Origin: Candidatus Melainabacteria bacterium | GTDB lineage: Bacteria > Cyanobacteriota > Vampirovibrionia > Vampirovibrionales > Vampirovibrionaceae | Assembly (NCBI GenBank): GCA_902168245.1 | Contig: CABHPA010000161.1 | Span: forward strand, 1 to 35,877 | DNA length: 35,877 bases | Reading direction: 5' to 3' | Shown: piece by piece, positions 16,753 through 25,853 of the stretch | Layout of the letters: every line of letters begins with the position of its first letter | Numbering within the stretch: the first letter of the stretch is position 1 | Notes under the pieces: model-generated | What the model was told of the DNA's origin: nothing | Database searches by the model: none | The model's input: only the letters and a program-made list of their open reading frames with translations | Position numbers and translations under genes: made by a program

Positions 16753-17190
16753 ATGAAACCATTTCAAACCAGTTTAGCCCTCTGCCTGGCCCTTGGGGTG
16801 CTGGGAGCCGCCATTAGCTTCGCCGGGGAAACCAGGCAGCAAATCCATACCAACCGGCAGGCCACCCGCCAGGAAAACCATGCCAACTGGGCCGAAACAC
16901 ACCAGCAGGCCAAGCAAAACCGCATGGAAACCCGTCAGGAAAACCACGCCACCATGCAAGCGGCCAAGCAGGCCAACCATTCGGATTCCAGCCTGACGCC
17001 AGCGGAAAAGCGAGCCAACCTGATGAGCGCCCGGCAGGAGATGCGGCAAAACCGTCAGGCAACCCGGACGGAAAACCAGGCGCTGCGCAAATCCACCCGG
17101 CAGGCAAATCACCAGAACTGGCAAGCCACCCACGGCGAAAACAAGGGGTTGCGGGAAGCAGCCCGAAACAACAGACACGGCAGTCAATAA
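16753..17190 (+). CDS. secreted Q/N/R/H-rich repeat protein
   Basis: 145 residues. A clear signal peptide (MKPFQTSLALCLALGVLGAA, then ISFAG) is followed by a highly polar body built of imperfect units such as NRQATRQENHANW, NRMETRQENHATMQ and ATRTENQALRKSTRQANHQNW. The body has almost no hydrophobic core and a strong positive charge. I chose ATG 16753 over in-frame ATGs at 16741 and 16747 because GAGGA lies just upstream of it. No family is recognised. It may be a periplasmic, helical or disordered protein, in the manner of small stress or metal-binding proteins, but this is conjecture. A strong terminator follows. Confidence 0.75.
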   Translation: MKPFQTSLALCLALGVLGAAISFAGETRQQIHTNRQATRQENHANWAETHQQAKQNRMETRQENHATMQAAKQANHSDSSLTPAEKRANLMSARQEMRQNRQATRTENQALRKSTRQANHQNWQATHGENKGLREAARNNRHGSQ

Positions 17191-17216
17191 ACCTAAACGG
17201 GTTCTACCAAACCAGC

Positions 17217-17262
17217 AAAGTGGGAAGGCCAGCAAAACAATACCAACGCCTTCCCGCTTTTT
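17217..17262 (+). terminator. hairpin terminator
   Basis: A 13-bp stem with one T-G wobble (AAAGTGGGAAGGC 17217-17229, GCCTTCCCGCTTT 17248-17260), an 18-nt loop and a T tract. It follows the Q/N-rich gene by 26 nt. Confidence 0.85.
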
Positions 17263-17481
17263 GGCGTTTAAACATAGCTCAGCCATAAAGCATTGCGGCA
17301 TTTTTAAGGTCGAGCTTCCGCAAAAACCATGCGATCAATAGCGATGCCAAATCACATTAACTGAAGAGCTGCCCATTTCCATCGTTTGGTGTAGATTCAT
17401 TTGCATCTTAATGGTTGTTTTTTTATTTTTACTGTGGCATAATATTTTTTACTCGGATGGCAAAGCGTGGAAAGTGAGCGA

Positions 17482-18357
17482 ATGAAGTTTTGGACTGCCC
17501 TGGCAGGGGGTTTCATTGCTGCGGAATTATGCCTGAACGCCGCTTTTTCAATCGGACTGGCAGGTACCCCCACAGAGCCGATCGGCAAGGCTTATGTTAC
17601 CCAGGCCAGCGCCGCCATGTCCGTTTCGCAGGACTACGACATTACGTTCGGGGACAACTGGGAGTCCGTGCGCACCTTCCGGCTACTCCAACCGCTGGAT
17701 AAACCACTGAAAGTATTCATTGAAACCCATCCGCGCAAAAAGGAACTCTATAAATCCCAATACCGGGATTACGCCGTTGAGAGCCTGAAAAGTTGGTCAC
17801 AGGCGCTGGATGGCCGGTTGAGCTTTGTGGAAACCAATAAACGACGCGATGCGGATATCACCCTGGACTGGGTTCCCACCTTCGATGACCACTATGTGGC
17901 AGGCATCACCAACTACAGCGTGGGTCACGCCAGCGTGGAAATTAAAACGGTGGGCGTACCGGAAAAAGATATTAAATGCAACATACTGCATGAAATGGGG
18001 CATGCGTTGGGTATTTCGGGGCATAGCGATAACCAGGGCGATATTATGGTGGGCATGCGACGCTGGCACCGGGACAACACCCCTTACGAGCCCAAGCTTT
18101 CCCGCAGGGATATTCAGGCCATTCGCAGGCTTTACAGCGCCAACTGGAAAAAAGGCGAGGATTTATACGCCGCCAGCGCGCAACAAACACCTGCTGGCGC
18201 ATCAGACGCTTCCACCGCCCACGCGAGGCAAGGCAAACAGAATGGCGAAAGCGCCGTCAGCCTACAACCGTTTGACGACACCGCCATTTCCCGCACCAAC
18301 CAGAACGAAGGCAACCAATCCGCTCAAACCACTCTCCAACCGTCTTTCAAGCATTAG
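17482..18357 (+). CDS. secreted metzincin/matrixin-like zinc metalloprotease
   Basis: 291 residues. The signal peptide is at 1-25 (MKFWTALAGGFIAAELCLNA). The catalytic domain lies at about 75-230, with the zinc site HEMGHALGISGH at 170-181 and a Met-turn-like GDIMVGM, followed by LSRRDIQAIRRLY. The third zinc histidine is one residue later than in the classic HExxHxxGxxH, a variant common in bacterial matrixin-like proteins. The last 60 residues are polar and Q/N/S-rich. ATG 17482 starts the signal peptide; an in-frame GTG at 17467 would add five charged residues. The substrate is unknown. It follows a possible AT-rich promoter (about 17430-17455). Confidence 0.87.
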   Translation: MKFWTALAGGFIAAELCLNAAFSIGLAGTPTEPIGKAYVTQASAAMSVSQDYDITFGDNWESVRTFRLLQPLDKPLKVFIETHPRKKELYKSQYRDYAVESLKSWSQALDGRLSFVETNKRRDADITLDWVPTFDDHYVAGITNYSVGHASVEIKTVGVPEKDIKCNILHEMGHALGISGHSDNQGDIMVGMRRWHRDNTPYEPKLSRRDIQAIRRLYSANWKKGEDLYAASAQQTPAGASDASTAHARQGKQNGESAVSLQPFDDTAISRTNQNEGNQSAQTTLQPSFKH

Positions 18358-18428
18358 GGGCATAGCGCTCAAAGGTTTGTCCTGTGCTTGCCCAGTTCCG
18401 GGCCTGACTTATAAGGCCATATCGCCGC

Positions 18429-18857
18429 CTATTTAAAAATAATTTTGCCCTTCATCATGTTCATGCCGCATTTGAACTCAATCTCTCCAGCGGCATGAGG
18501 CTTGATTTCCACAATCTGGCTTTCATGTACCGGCAAGGGAATGCTCACGCTTTCCGACGGAATTACCAGATCCTTGTCGCAACTTTCCACTTCCGGCTCT
18601 TCATCCCGGTAGAATTCCAGTTTCAGGGGCTTTCCGGCCTTGGCCTCAATGGTTCCAGGGTTATATCCGTGGCGAACCACCACCTTGGCCGTTTGCACCC
18701 CATCCGGGCCTTCCACGGCAGCCACCGGCTTGGAGGCACAGCCGCTGACCAGCAACGCCCCGCCCGTCAACAGGATCAGGCAACTACCCAACAACAGGCC
18801 GCAACGCAACATCATTCGGGCGCGCTTTAATTGAAGCGCCTTGGCCCGCCGGGTCAT
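18429..18857 (-). CDS. cupredoxin-like lipoprotein
   Basis: 142 residues. A basic N-terminus and hydrophobic stretch end in lipobox LVSGC, giving a lipidated Cys40. The remaining 100 residues match a Cupredoxin_1-type fold: VVVRHGYNPGTIEAKAGKPL, then SCDKDLVIPSESVSIPLP, and at the end EFKCGMNMMKGKI. The Cys and Met-rich loop suggests copper binding, but ligands cannot be assigned firmly. Its ATG overlaps the stop of the zinc-ribbon gene (ATGA, 18854-18857), so the two are translationally coupled. It probably acts at the outer face of a membrane in copper or electron handling. Confidence 0.82.
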   Translation of the reverse strand: MTRRAKALQLKRARMMLRCGLLLGSCLILLTGGALLVSGCASKPVAAVEGPDGVQTAKVVVRHGYNPGTIEAKAGKPLKLEFYRDEEPEVESCDKDLVIPSESVSIPLPVHESQIVEIKPHAAGEIEFKCGMNMMKGKIIFK

Positions 18858-19069
18858 CGCTCAATCCTTCGGGTGGCCCCGCAGTGGATACAGGTGTAAT
18901 TGGGCTGGCCCCAGGAATCTTCGCCCTGGTAGCTCATGGTTTCGCCGCAGCGGCACACCACGCCTTCCGGCTCCGCTTCCAGCTTGCTGCCGGAACAAGA
19001 TGCATTCATGCACTTATAACGCTCATCCACCATCAGGGTTCTGCCGTTGCAAACAGGACAACGTTGCAT
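18854..19069 (-). CDS. small double zinc-ribbon protein
   Basis: 71 residues with four cysteine pairs or near-pairs: CPVC, CMNASC, CRC and CIHC. Together they fit two zinc ribbons. AGGAGAG lies about 9 nt before the ATG. It is the first gene of a two-gene unit with the cupredoxin lipoprotein, overlapping it by 4 nt. Zinc ribbons bind nucleic acid or protein; the link to an envelope copper-type protein might point to metal handling, but that is inference. Confidence 0.8.
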   Translation of the reverse strand: MQRCPVCNGRTLMVDERYKCMNASCSGSKLEAEPEGVVCRCGETMSYQGEDSWGQPNYTCIHCGATRRIER

Positions 19070-19143
19070 ATAGCATCTCTCCTACAACTGACTCGATACA
19101 ACTATCGAGCCTGCATACTGTATAACGGACACGCCTCACCGGT

Positions 19144-20648
<1,505 letters not shown>

Positions 20649-20650
20649 CG

Positions 20651-21970
20651 GTGAGAGTCCTGTCTTCGATCTTCCGATACTTTGAGCTTGAAAAACTGGG
20701 CGCAACACCCCGCCGGGAATTTCTGGCCGGATTAACCACGTTTATCACCATGGCTTATATCATCGTGGTCAACCCCAAAATTCTGGAAGCAGCCGGAATT
20801 CCGTTAGGGCCAAGCATAATCGCCACCATCCTCACTGCGTTTATCGGTACAATGCTCATGGGCGTTTACGCTAAACGGCCCTTCGCCATTGCGCCCTACA
20901 TGGGTGAAAACGCCTTTGTTGCCTACACGTTGGTAAAAGGCATGGGCTACCACTGGCAAACCGTTTTGGGAGCCGTGTTTATCAGCGCGCTGATTTTTGC
21001 CCTGCTCACCGTTTTAAAGGTGAGGGGCTGGCTGGTCGGCGCAATCCCCCAATCGTTGAAAATCGCCTTTTCGGTGGGCATTGGATTCTTTCTGGCGTTT
21101 ATCGGGTTGAATGAAACCGGCATCGTCAAACTGGGCGTTCCGGGCGCGCCGGTGCAGGTGGGCAATTTAACCGAACCTGCTACCCTGCTGGCGATTTTTT
21201 GTTTTCTGCTGATTTCCGCATTGCAAATCAGAAAAACCACCGGCGCCATTTTGCTGGGAATACTGGTTACCACGCTGCTGGCCACCACATTGGGCCTCGT
21301 CAAATTACCCACGGAATTCATCAGCCTGCCGGTTTCCCTGGCTCCCACTTTCGGGAAGCTGGATATTGCCGGGGCGCTCAGGCCGGAATTTTTCCCGGTA
21401 ATTATGACCCTGTTCGTCATCCTGTTCGTGGACACTATGGGTACGCTCATCGGGGTCTCCTACATCGGCGGCTTTCTGGATGAAAAGGGCAACCTGCCGG
21501 AAGTGGAAAAGCCCATGCTGTGCGACTCATTCGCCACCATGGCCGGTGCGGTTTTGGGAACCACGGCTTCCGGCGCATACATTGAATCGGCCACCGGCAT
21601 TGAGGCAGGCGGACGAAGCGGGTTGACCGCCGTGTTCACCGCGTTGTTCTTCTTAATCGCCCTGCTGTTTTTTCCGCTGCTGACCATTGTGCCGCCCTGT
21701 GCCTACGGCCCCGCCCTGATTTCGGTCGGTTGCCTCATGCTTTCCCCGGTAAAAGACATTGATTTTAACGACCTGAGCGAATTAATCCCCGCCTTTGTCA
21801 CCATCGCGCTGATTAGTTTTACCTACAACCTGGGCATGGGCATGGCCGCAGGTTTTATTGTGTACCCACTGGCAAAAGCAGTGGCCGGGAAAAGCCGGGA
21901 AATCCCCGTTGGGCTTTGGGTGCTGAGCGGCTTTTCAATTCTATTTTTTATGTTGTATCCTTATCATTAA
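20651..21970 (+). CDS. AzgA-family adenine/guanine/hypoxanthine permease
   Basis: 439 residues with about 12-14 membrane segments (NCS2 superfamily, AzgA branch). Signature segments are FLAGLTTFITMAYIIVVNP (about 23-41), APYMGENAFVAYTLV, FVILFVDTMGTLIGV and GTTASGAYIESATGIEAGGR. It starts with GTG right after adenine deaminase and probably feeds it. Proton-driven nucleobase uptake at the inner membrane is the known family role. Length and motifs are normal. Confidence 0.93.
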   Translation: MRVLSSIFRYFELEKLGATPRREFLAGLTTFITMAYIIVVNPKILEAAGIPLGPSIIATILTAFIGTMLMGVYAKRPFAIAPYMGENAFVAYTLVKGMGYHWQTVLGAVFISALIFALLTVLKVRGWLVGAIPQSLKIAFSVGIGFFLAFIGLNETGIVKLGVPGAPVQVGNLTEPATLLAIFCFLLISALQIRKTTGAILLGILVTTLLATTLGLVKLPTEFISLPVSLAPTFGKLDIAGALRPEFFPVIMTLFVILFVDTMGTLIGVSYIGGFLDEKGNLPEVEKPMLCDSFATMAGAVLGTTASGAYIESATGIEAGGRSGLTAVFTALFFLIALLFFPLLTIVPPCAYGPALISVGCLMLSPVKDIDFNDLSELIPAFVTIALISFTYNLGMGMAAGFIVYPLAKAVAGKSREIPVGLWVLSGFSILFFMLYPYH

Positions 21971-22019
21971 TTATGAATGAAGCAAGCTTAATTCGCATTC
22001 AGGAGGCGGGAGGAACAGC

Positions 22020-22730
22020 ATGGCCAGCAATGCGCCGGATGCGGCGAGCGTCGCCCATTTCTACATTAAGCCGGAAATTACAGTGGGCGACATACTCACG
22101 CTCGTAACCATTTTAATTACCCTCTACACGCTTTATTCCGCCTGGGTGCAAAGCAAGCGCATACGGGAAAAGGAACTGGCCACCAACATTCGCAACGCCT
22201 GCGCCAACGTGCTGGGCAAACTGGAACGCTGGCGCGAACTGAACCTGTCGATCTTTGAAAACGCCCAACCGCTATACGTGGAAACCAGCGAAATGCTGGA
22301 AAAAAACCAGAACGTGATTAAAACGCGGGATTACCTGTGGAAAAGCCTAAACGCCGCCCGCAACGAAATCCGGCACACGGTGCTGGAGGAAAAGCTGGAA
22401 TCCGCCTACACTGACTTGTACGGTTATAGCCCGCAACTGGTGGATGGTTTCACCCATGCGCTGGAACAACTGAAAACGGTAGAGAACGCCGTGTTTACCG
22501 CTTTTCTGGCCAAAACCCAGGACAGCGTTATGGATTGGCAGAGTAAACTGAACCAGTACACCAGCGCCATGCTGGGCAACGAATTGCGTGAACTGGCCGC
22601 GCAACACGGCGAGCAATTCGAAAAAAACACCCATACGGCCATTGCGCCGCTCAAGCAAAAACTCACCGAATTATTACGCGAATCAGACCAGGCGCTTATC
22701 AACCCCAAAAACCACTGGGTGATTTCCTAG
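22020..22730 (+). CDS. membrane-anchored coiled-coil protein, hypothetical
   Basis: 236 residues. One predicted membrane segment lies at about 22-42 (VGDILTLVTILITLYTLYSA), followed by a long helical, charged region rich in Glu/Gln/Lys likely to form coiled coils. No family is recognised. The start has GGAGG-type sites in its leader (about 22003-22014). It follows the purine operon by 49 nt and may be read with it, but nothing links it to purines. The topology suggests a short N-terminal part outside and a long cytoplasmic domain. Confidence 0.7.
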   Translation: MASNAPDAASVAHFYIKPEITVGDILTLVTILITLYTLYSAWVQSKRIREKELATNIRNACANVLGKLERWRELNLSIFENAQPLYVETSEMLEKNQNVIKTRDYLWKSLNAARNEIRHTVLEEKLESAYTDLYGYSPQLVDGFTHALEQLKTVENAVFTAFLAKTQDSVMDWQSKLNQYTSAMLGNELRELAAQHGEQFEKNTHTAIAPLKQKLTELLRESDQALINPKNHWVIS

Positions 22731-22803
22731 CCCATCGATTTTTAAGTTGACCACCAAAAACCTGACGAAATTGCCTTACCTGAAAGCCCTGCGCGACATC
22801 CCT

Positions 22804-24375
22804 TTACTTGGACGCTGCATCGGTTTTACGACGACCGCTGGTTCTCGGTTCGCTATTTTTCCTTCTGTCAGGCAACTTATCACGCAGAGCCTGCCATTCC
22901 ACGGTCAGCGTACCGCCGGAATTTTCGTACTGATGCTCCCAGCTTTGCAGCAATTCCATGCAGGCATGATCGATATGGTTCAACTCGTCCACGTACACGT
23001 GCAATTCGCGGCCCAGGGGCTGCCGTTCCAGTATGGATACCAGCTTGGGCAGGCTCAGGAACGTGGCGCTGCCTTTCAGAAATAGCTTCACGCAGCCATC
23101 TTCCTCTATGGCTTTGCCTTGCAGGTTGGAAAGCGTATACAAGAGCTTGATAACGGCCAGCAGCGTCCCGGCGATGACGCCTTCCAGCAGGTTGGTGGAA
23201 ACCACCGTCACCAGCGTGACCCCGTAAATCACCACTTCCCAAAGACTGATGTTCCACAACTTGCGGATGGCCTTGGGCTGCATCAGCTTGTAGCCGGTGT
23301 AAACCAGAATAGCGGCCAGACAGGAGCGGGGAATCATTTCCAGCAAATGCGGGAAGAAACTGACCAGCGCCAGCAGCCAGACGCCATGCAATACGGCGGA
23401 TAACCGAGTTTGGGCGCCCGCCTGGATATTGGCGGAACTGCGCACAATCACGCCGGTCATGGGCAAAGCGCCCAGAAAGCCGCAAATGGCGTTGCCGATG
23501 CCTTGAGCCACCATTTCCTTATCGTAGCGGGTGCGCGGGCCTTGATGCATCTGGTCAACGGCGGAGGCGCTGAGCATGGTTTCCGCGCTGGCCACGATGG
23601 CAATGGTGAACGCCAGCACCCAGGCTTGCGGATCGGCCAGCAGGCCAAAGCGTTCCCAGGTGGGAAACGTGAAAACCGAGAGAAAATCACGGGGAATGGT
23701 CACGAATTTGACCGGCCAGTTCATGCAATCGGCCGCCAGGGTGGCCATAACCACCGCCATCAAGCTGCCCGGCAGCACTTTGACCGCTTTCGGCATCAGG
23801 TTCCACAGCAGCAGGATGGCCACGGTCATCAATCCCAGCATGGCCGCCAGGTGATGACTGGAGTTATCCAGCGGGAACAGACCTTTCAGGATGGTTTGGG
23901 GAATGGAAACGATATTGGCCAGGCCGTTGCTTTCCGGGGTGACGTCCAGCATCACGTGGAACTGGCTGACGATAATCAATACGCCAATCCCGGCCAGCAT
24001 GCCCTCAATCACGGCGGGGGAAATCGCCCGGAACCATTGTCCCAACCTCAGCGCGCCACATAGAACCTGCAACAGGCCCGCTACCAGTAAAATAATACCC
24101 AGCCCGCCCATTTCAAAATCGGTGATCACCTCGCCCACCAGGGCCACTAGCCCAGCAGCCGGGCCGCTTACCTGCAACGGCGAACCCGAAATAAGCCCCA
24201 CCACGATGCCGCCCACAATCCCGGTGACCAGCCCCAGCATGGGTGGAGCGCCACAGGCGATGGCGATGCCCAGGCAAAGAGGCAGCGCCACCAGAAAGAC
24301 CACGATGGAGGCCATAAAATCCCTGGCAGGGAACGGCAAAGCCCGCCCAGGCGTTGTGCTGCCCGATGAATCCAT
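22804..24375 (-). CDS. SulP-family anion transporter with STAS domain
   Basis: 523 residues from ATG 24375 (AGGAAA upstream). An in-frame start 81 nt earlier would add a non-homologous tail. The core of 10-14 membrane segments begins with DFMASIVVFLVALPLCLGIA and has SGSPLQVSGPAAGLVALV and MTGVIVRSSANIQAGA. A C-terminal STAS domain follows at about 400-500 (LFLKGSATFLSLPKL, LHVYVDELNHIDHACMELL). SulP proteins carry sulfate, bicarbonate or dicarboxylates. This branch often accompanies carbonic anhydrase, so bicarbonate is plausible. It is divergent from bestrophin and PEP carboxylase. Confidence 0.92.
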   Translation of the reverse strand: MDSSGSTTPGRALPFPARDFMASIVVFLVALPLCLGIAIACGAPPMLGLVTGIVGGIVVGLISGSPLQVSGPAAGLVALVGEVITDFEMGGLGIILLVAGLLQVLCGALRLGQWFRAISPAVIEGMLAGIGVLIIVSQFHVMLDVTPESNGLANIVSIPQTILKGLFPLDNSSHHLAAMLGLMTVAILLLWNLMPKAVKVLPGSLMAVVMATLAADCMNWPVKFVTIPRDFLSVFTFPTWERFGLLADPQAWVLAFTIAIVASAETMLSASAVDQMHQGPRTRYDKEMVAQGIGNAICGFLGALPMTGVIVRSSANIQAGAQTRLSAVLHGVWLLALVSFFPHLLEMIPRSCLAAILVYTGYKLMQPKAIRKLWNISLWEVVIYGVTLVTVVSTNLLEGVIAGTLLAVIKLLYTLSNLQGKAIEEDGCVKLFLKGSATFLSLPKLVSILERQPLGRELHVYVDELNHIDHACMELLQSWEHQYENSGGTLTVEWQALRDKLPDRRKNSEPRTSGRRKTDAASK

Positions 24376-24845
24376 AAGTCGGTTTCCTATTTTCTTTTTA
24401 AAACATTGCTTGGGAATGGCAGCGTGGCGGCAGTTGGCATGAAAACCGGGAGCCAAACGCCGGAGCGGGCTGGGAACGCCTCATTCAGTCATCAGGGGTG
24501 CATCCGGCAACTCTGGCTTGAATGGCGAAAGTCCAATTCCGGTGACGGTTCAGATTACTTTAAGCCTCACTGCTTTCAGTTATTATACCCAAAAGAGCGC
24601 CGTAACTCATTACTCCGGATGGCCGGTTTTCCGGGTTCAGGCCATGTCGACCGCACCAGGGTAATCCTATAGAATACGGTTCGACAAGGCTGTTTATAGG
24701 TTTCTACTTGGAGGGCTTTTGCATTCAGCCCGGTTTTTTGTTAGAAAGGGGTACATTCATCACGTGTTCTTCCCGTTTTGTATGAATACCCCCTTGTAAA
24801 CCAGCGATGACACGGTTGCAGTGAACCCAGGGAAACCGGAAAACC
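24376..24845. other. divergent intergenic region, SulP / bestrophin
   Basis: About 470 nt between divergent starts, so it should hold promoters for both sides. A weak terminator-like pattern is at 24713-24739 (GGGCT / AGCCC stem, then six T). No operator repeat is obvious and no small gene is convincing. Confidence 0.45.
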
Positions 24846-25784
24846 ATGATTATCAATACCAACCTCAAGCAAACCTTCACCCGAATCATGCGGTACTTAT
24901 GGTGGGAAAGCCTGTTTTCAGTTTTCATCTCCGCCCTGATCTACTACCTGTATGAAGAAAGGGATCTCACCTTCCTGGCATCCTTCAGCTTTGTGCCAGC
25001 GGGTTTTTTCGGCACCATCCTTTCGGTGTTCCTGGCCTTTCGTAATAACAACGCCTATAGCCGCTGGTGGGAAGCCCGCCAGATTTGGGGCGATCTGGTC
25101 AACGCCAGCCGCATGTTCGCCACCCAGGTGCGCACGTACATGGCCACGGACACCATGCCCGCCGAGGCCGTTTCGCAATGGCAGCGGGAACTGGTGTTCC
25201 GGCACATCGCCACCGTTCACCTGATGCGGATGCAACTGCGGCAATGCATGGACGTTTCCGAGGTCAGCCAGTTCCTGTCCTCCGACGATTTGGAACTGGT
25301 GCGCAAGGCGGCCAACCCCACGTCCGCCATATTGGCCCGCCAGGCGGACGAACTGGCCAGGGCCAGCGCGCAAGGCTGCCTGAGCGATTACCGTTTCGTA
25401 GATCTGATGAGCACTGTGGAGCGGTTTTTTAACATACTGGGCGCTTGCGAGCGGATTAAAAACACGCCCTTCCCCAGGGAGTACGATGGCTTTGTGCGCT
25501 ACCTGATCTGGATTTTGATTGTGATTATGCCCATATACCTGCTGGGACTGTTCACGGATAACATCTCCAAAATGCTGATTATTCCCACCACGCTTGCCAT
25601 TACGCTGATTATAGGTTTTGCCAACAAGGCCGGGGAAATGCTGGAGGATCCGTTTGAAAACCGGATTCACGATATCCCGATGACCTCGCTTTGCGCTAAA
25701 ATAGAGGCAGATTTACGCAGCCAGGTCGGGGAGACCTCAAACGCTCCCCTAGAAAGCCGAAAAGACGTGCTGGTAGTTTGGTAA
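24846..25784 (+). CDS. bestrophin-family anion channel
   Basis: 312 residues. Family features are RYLWWESLFSVFISALIYYL (first membrane segment), then VFLAFRNNNAYSRWWEARQI and WGDLVNASR near residues 62-92. C-terminal helices follow in YLIWILIVIMPIYLLGLF and IIPTTLAITLIIGFANKAGE, with the conserved ending LEDPFENRIHDIPM. Bacterial and plant bestrophins are pentameric anion channels; algal ones pass bicarbonate to carbon-concentrating sites. PEP carboxylase, a bicarbonate user, begins 70 nt downstream on the same strand, which suggests a functional pair. Confidence 0.9.
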   Translation: MIINTNLKQTFTRIMRYLWWESLFSVFISALIYYLYEERDLTFLASFSFVPAGFFGTILSVFLAFRNNNAYSRWWEARQIWGDLVNASRMFATQVRTYMATDTMPAEAVSQWQRELVFRHIATVHLMRMQLRQCMDVSEVSQFLSSDDLELVRKAANPTSAILARQADELARASAQGCLSDYRFVDLMSTVERFFNILGACERIKNTPFPREYDGFVRYLIWILIVIMPIYLLGLFTDNISKMLIIPTTLAITLIIGFANKAGEMLEDPFENRIHDIPMTSLCAKIEADLRSQVGETSNAPLESRKDVLVVW

Positions 25785-25853
25785 ACCTGCGCCTTAAGCG
25801 GCAACGAGCGTTCTGGAACCAGTATTATTGGCTTGAAGCGGAGTGGGCATGGC

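Noticed and set aside
8583..17232. Shared 16-nt AAAGTGGGAAGGCCAG at the IS630 left end and in the terminator near 17.2 kb
   Set aside because: One 16-nt match is not very unlikely by chance in 36 kb, and only the second copy has the pairing arm.
23410..24063. Long open frame (217 codons) on the plus strand opposite the SulP gene
   Set aside because: It is antisense to a well-supported gene, its product is His/Gly/Asn-rich without a fold or family, and it has no ribosome site.
24918..25670. Long open frame (250 codons) on the minus strand opposite bestrophin
   Set aside because: It mirrors the codon pattern of bestrophin and has no recognisable similarity or start signal.
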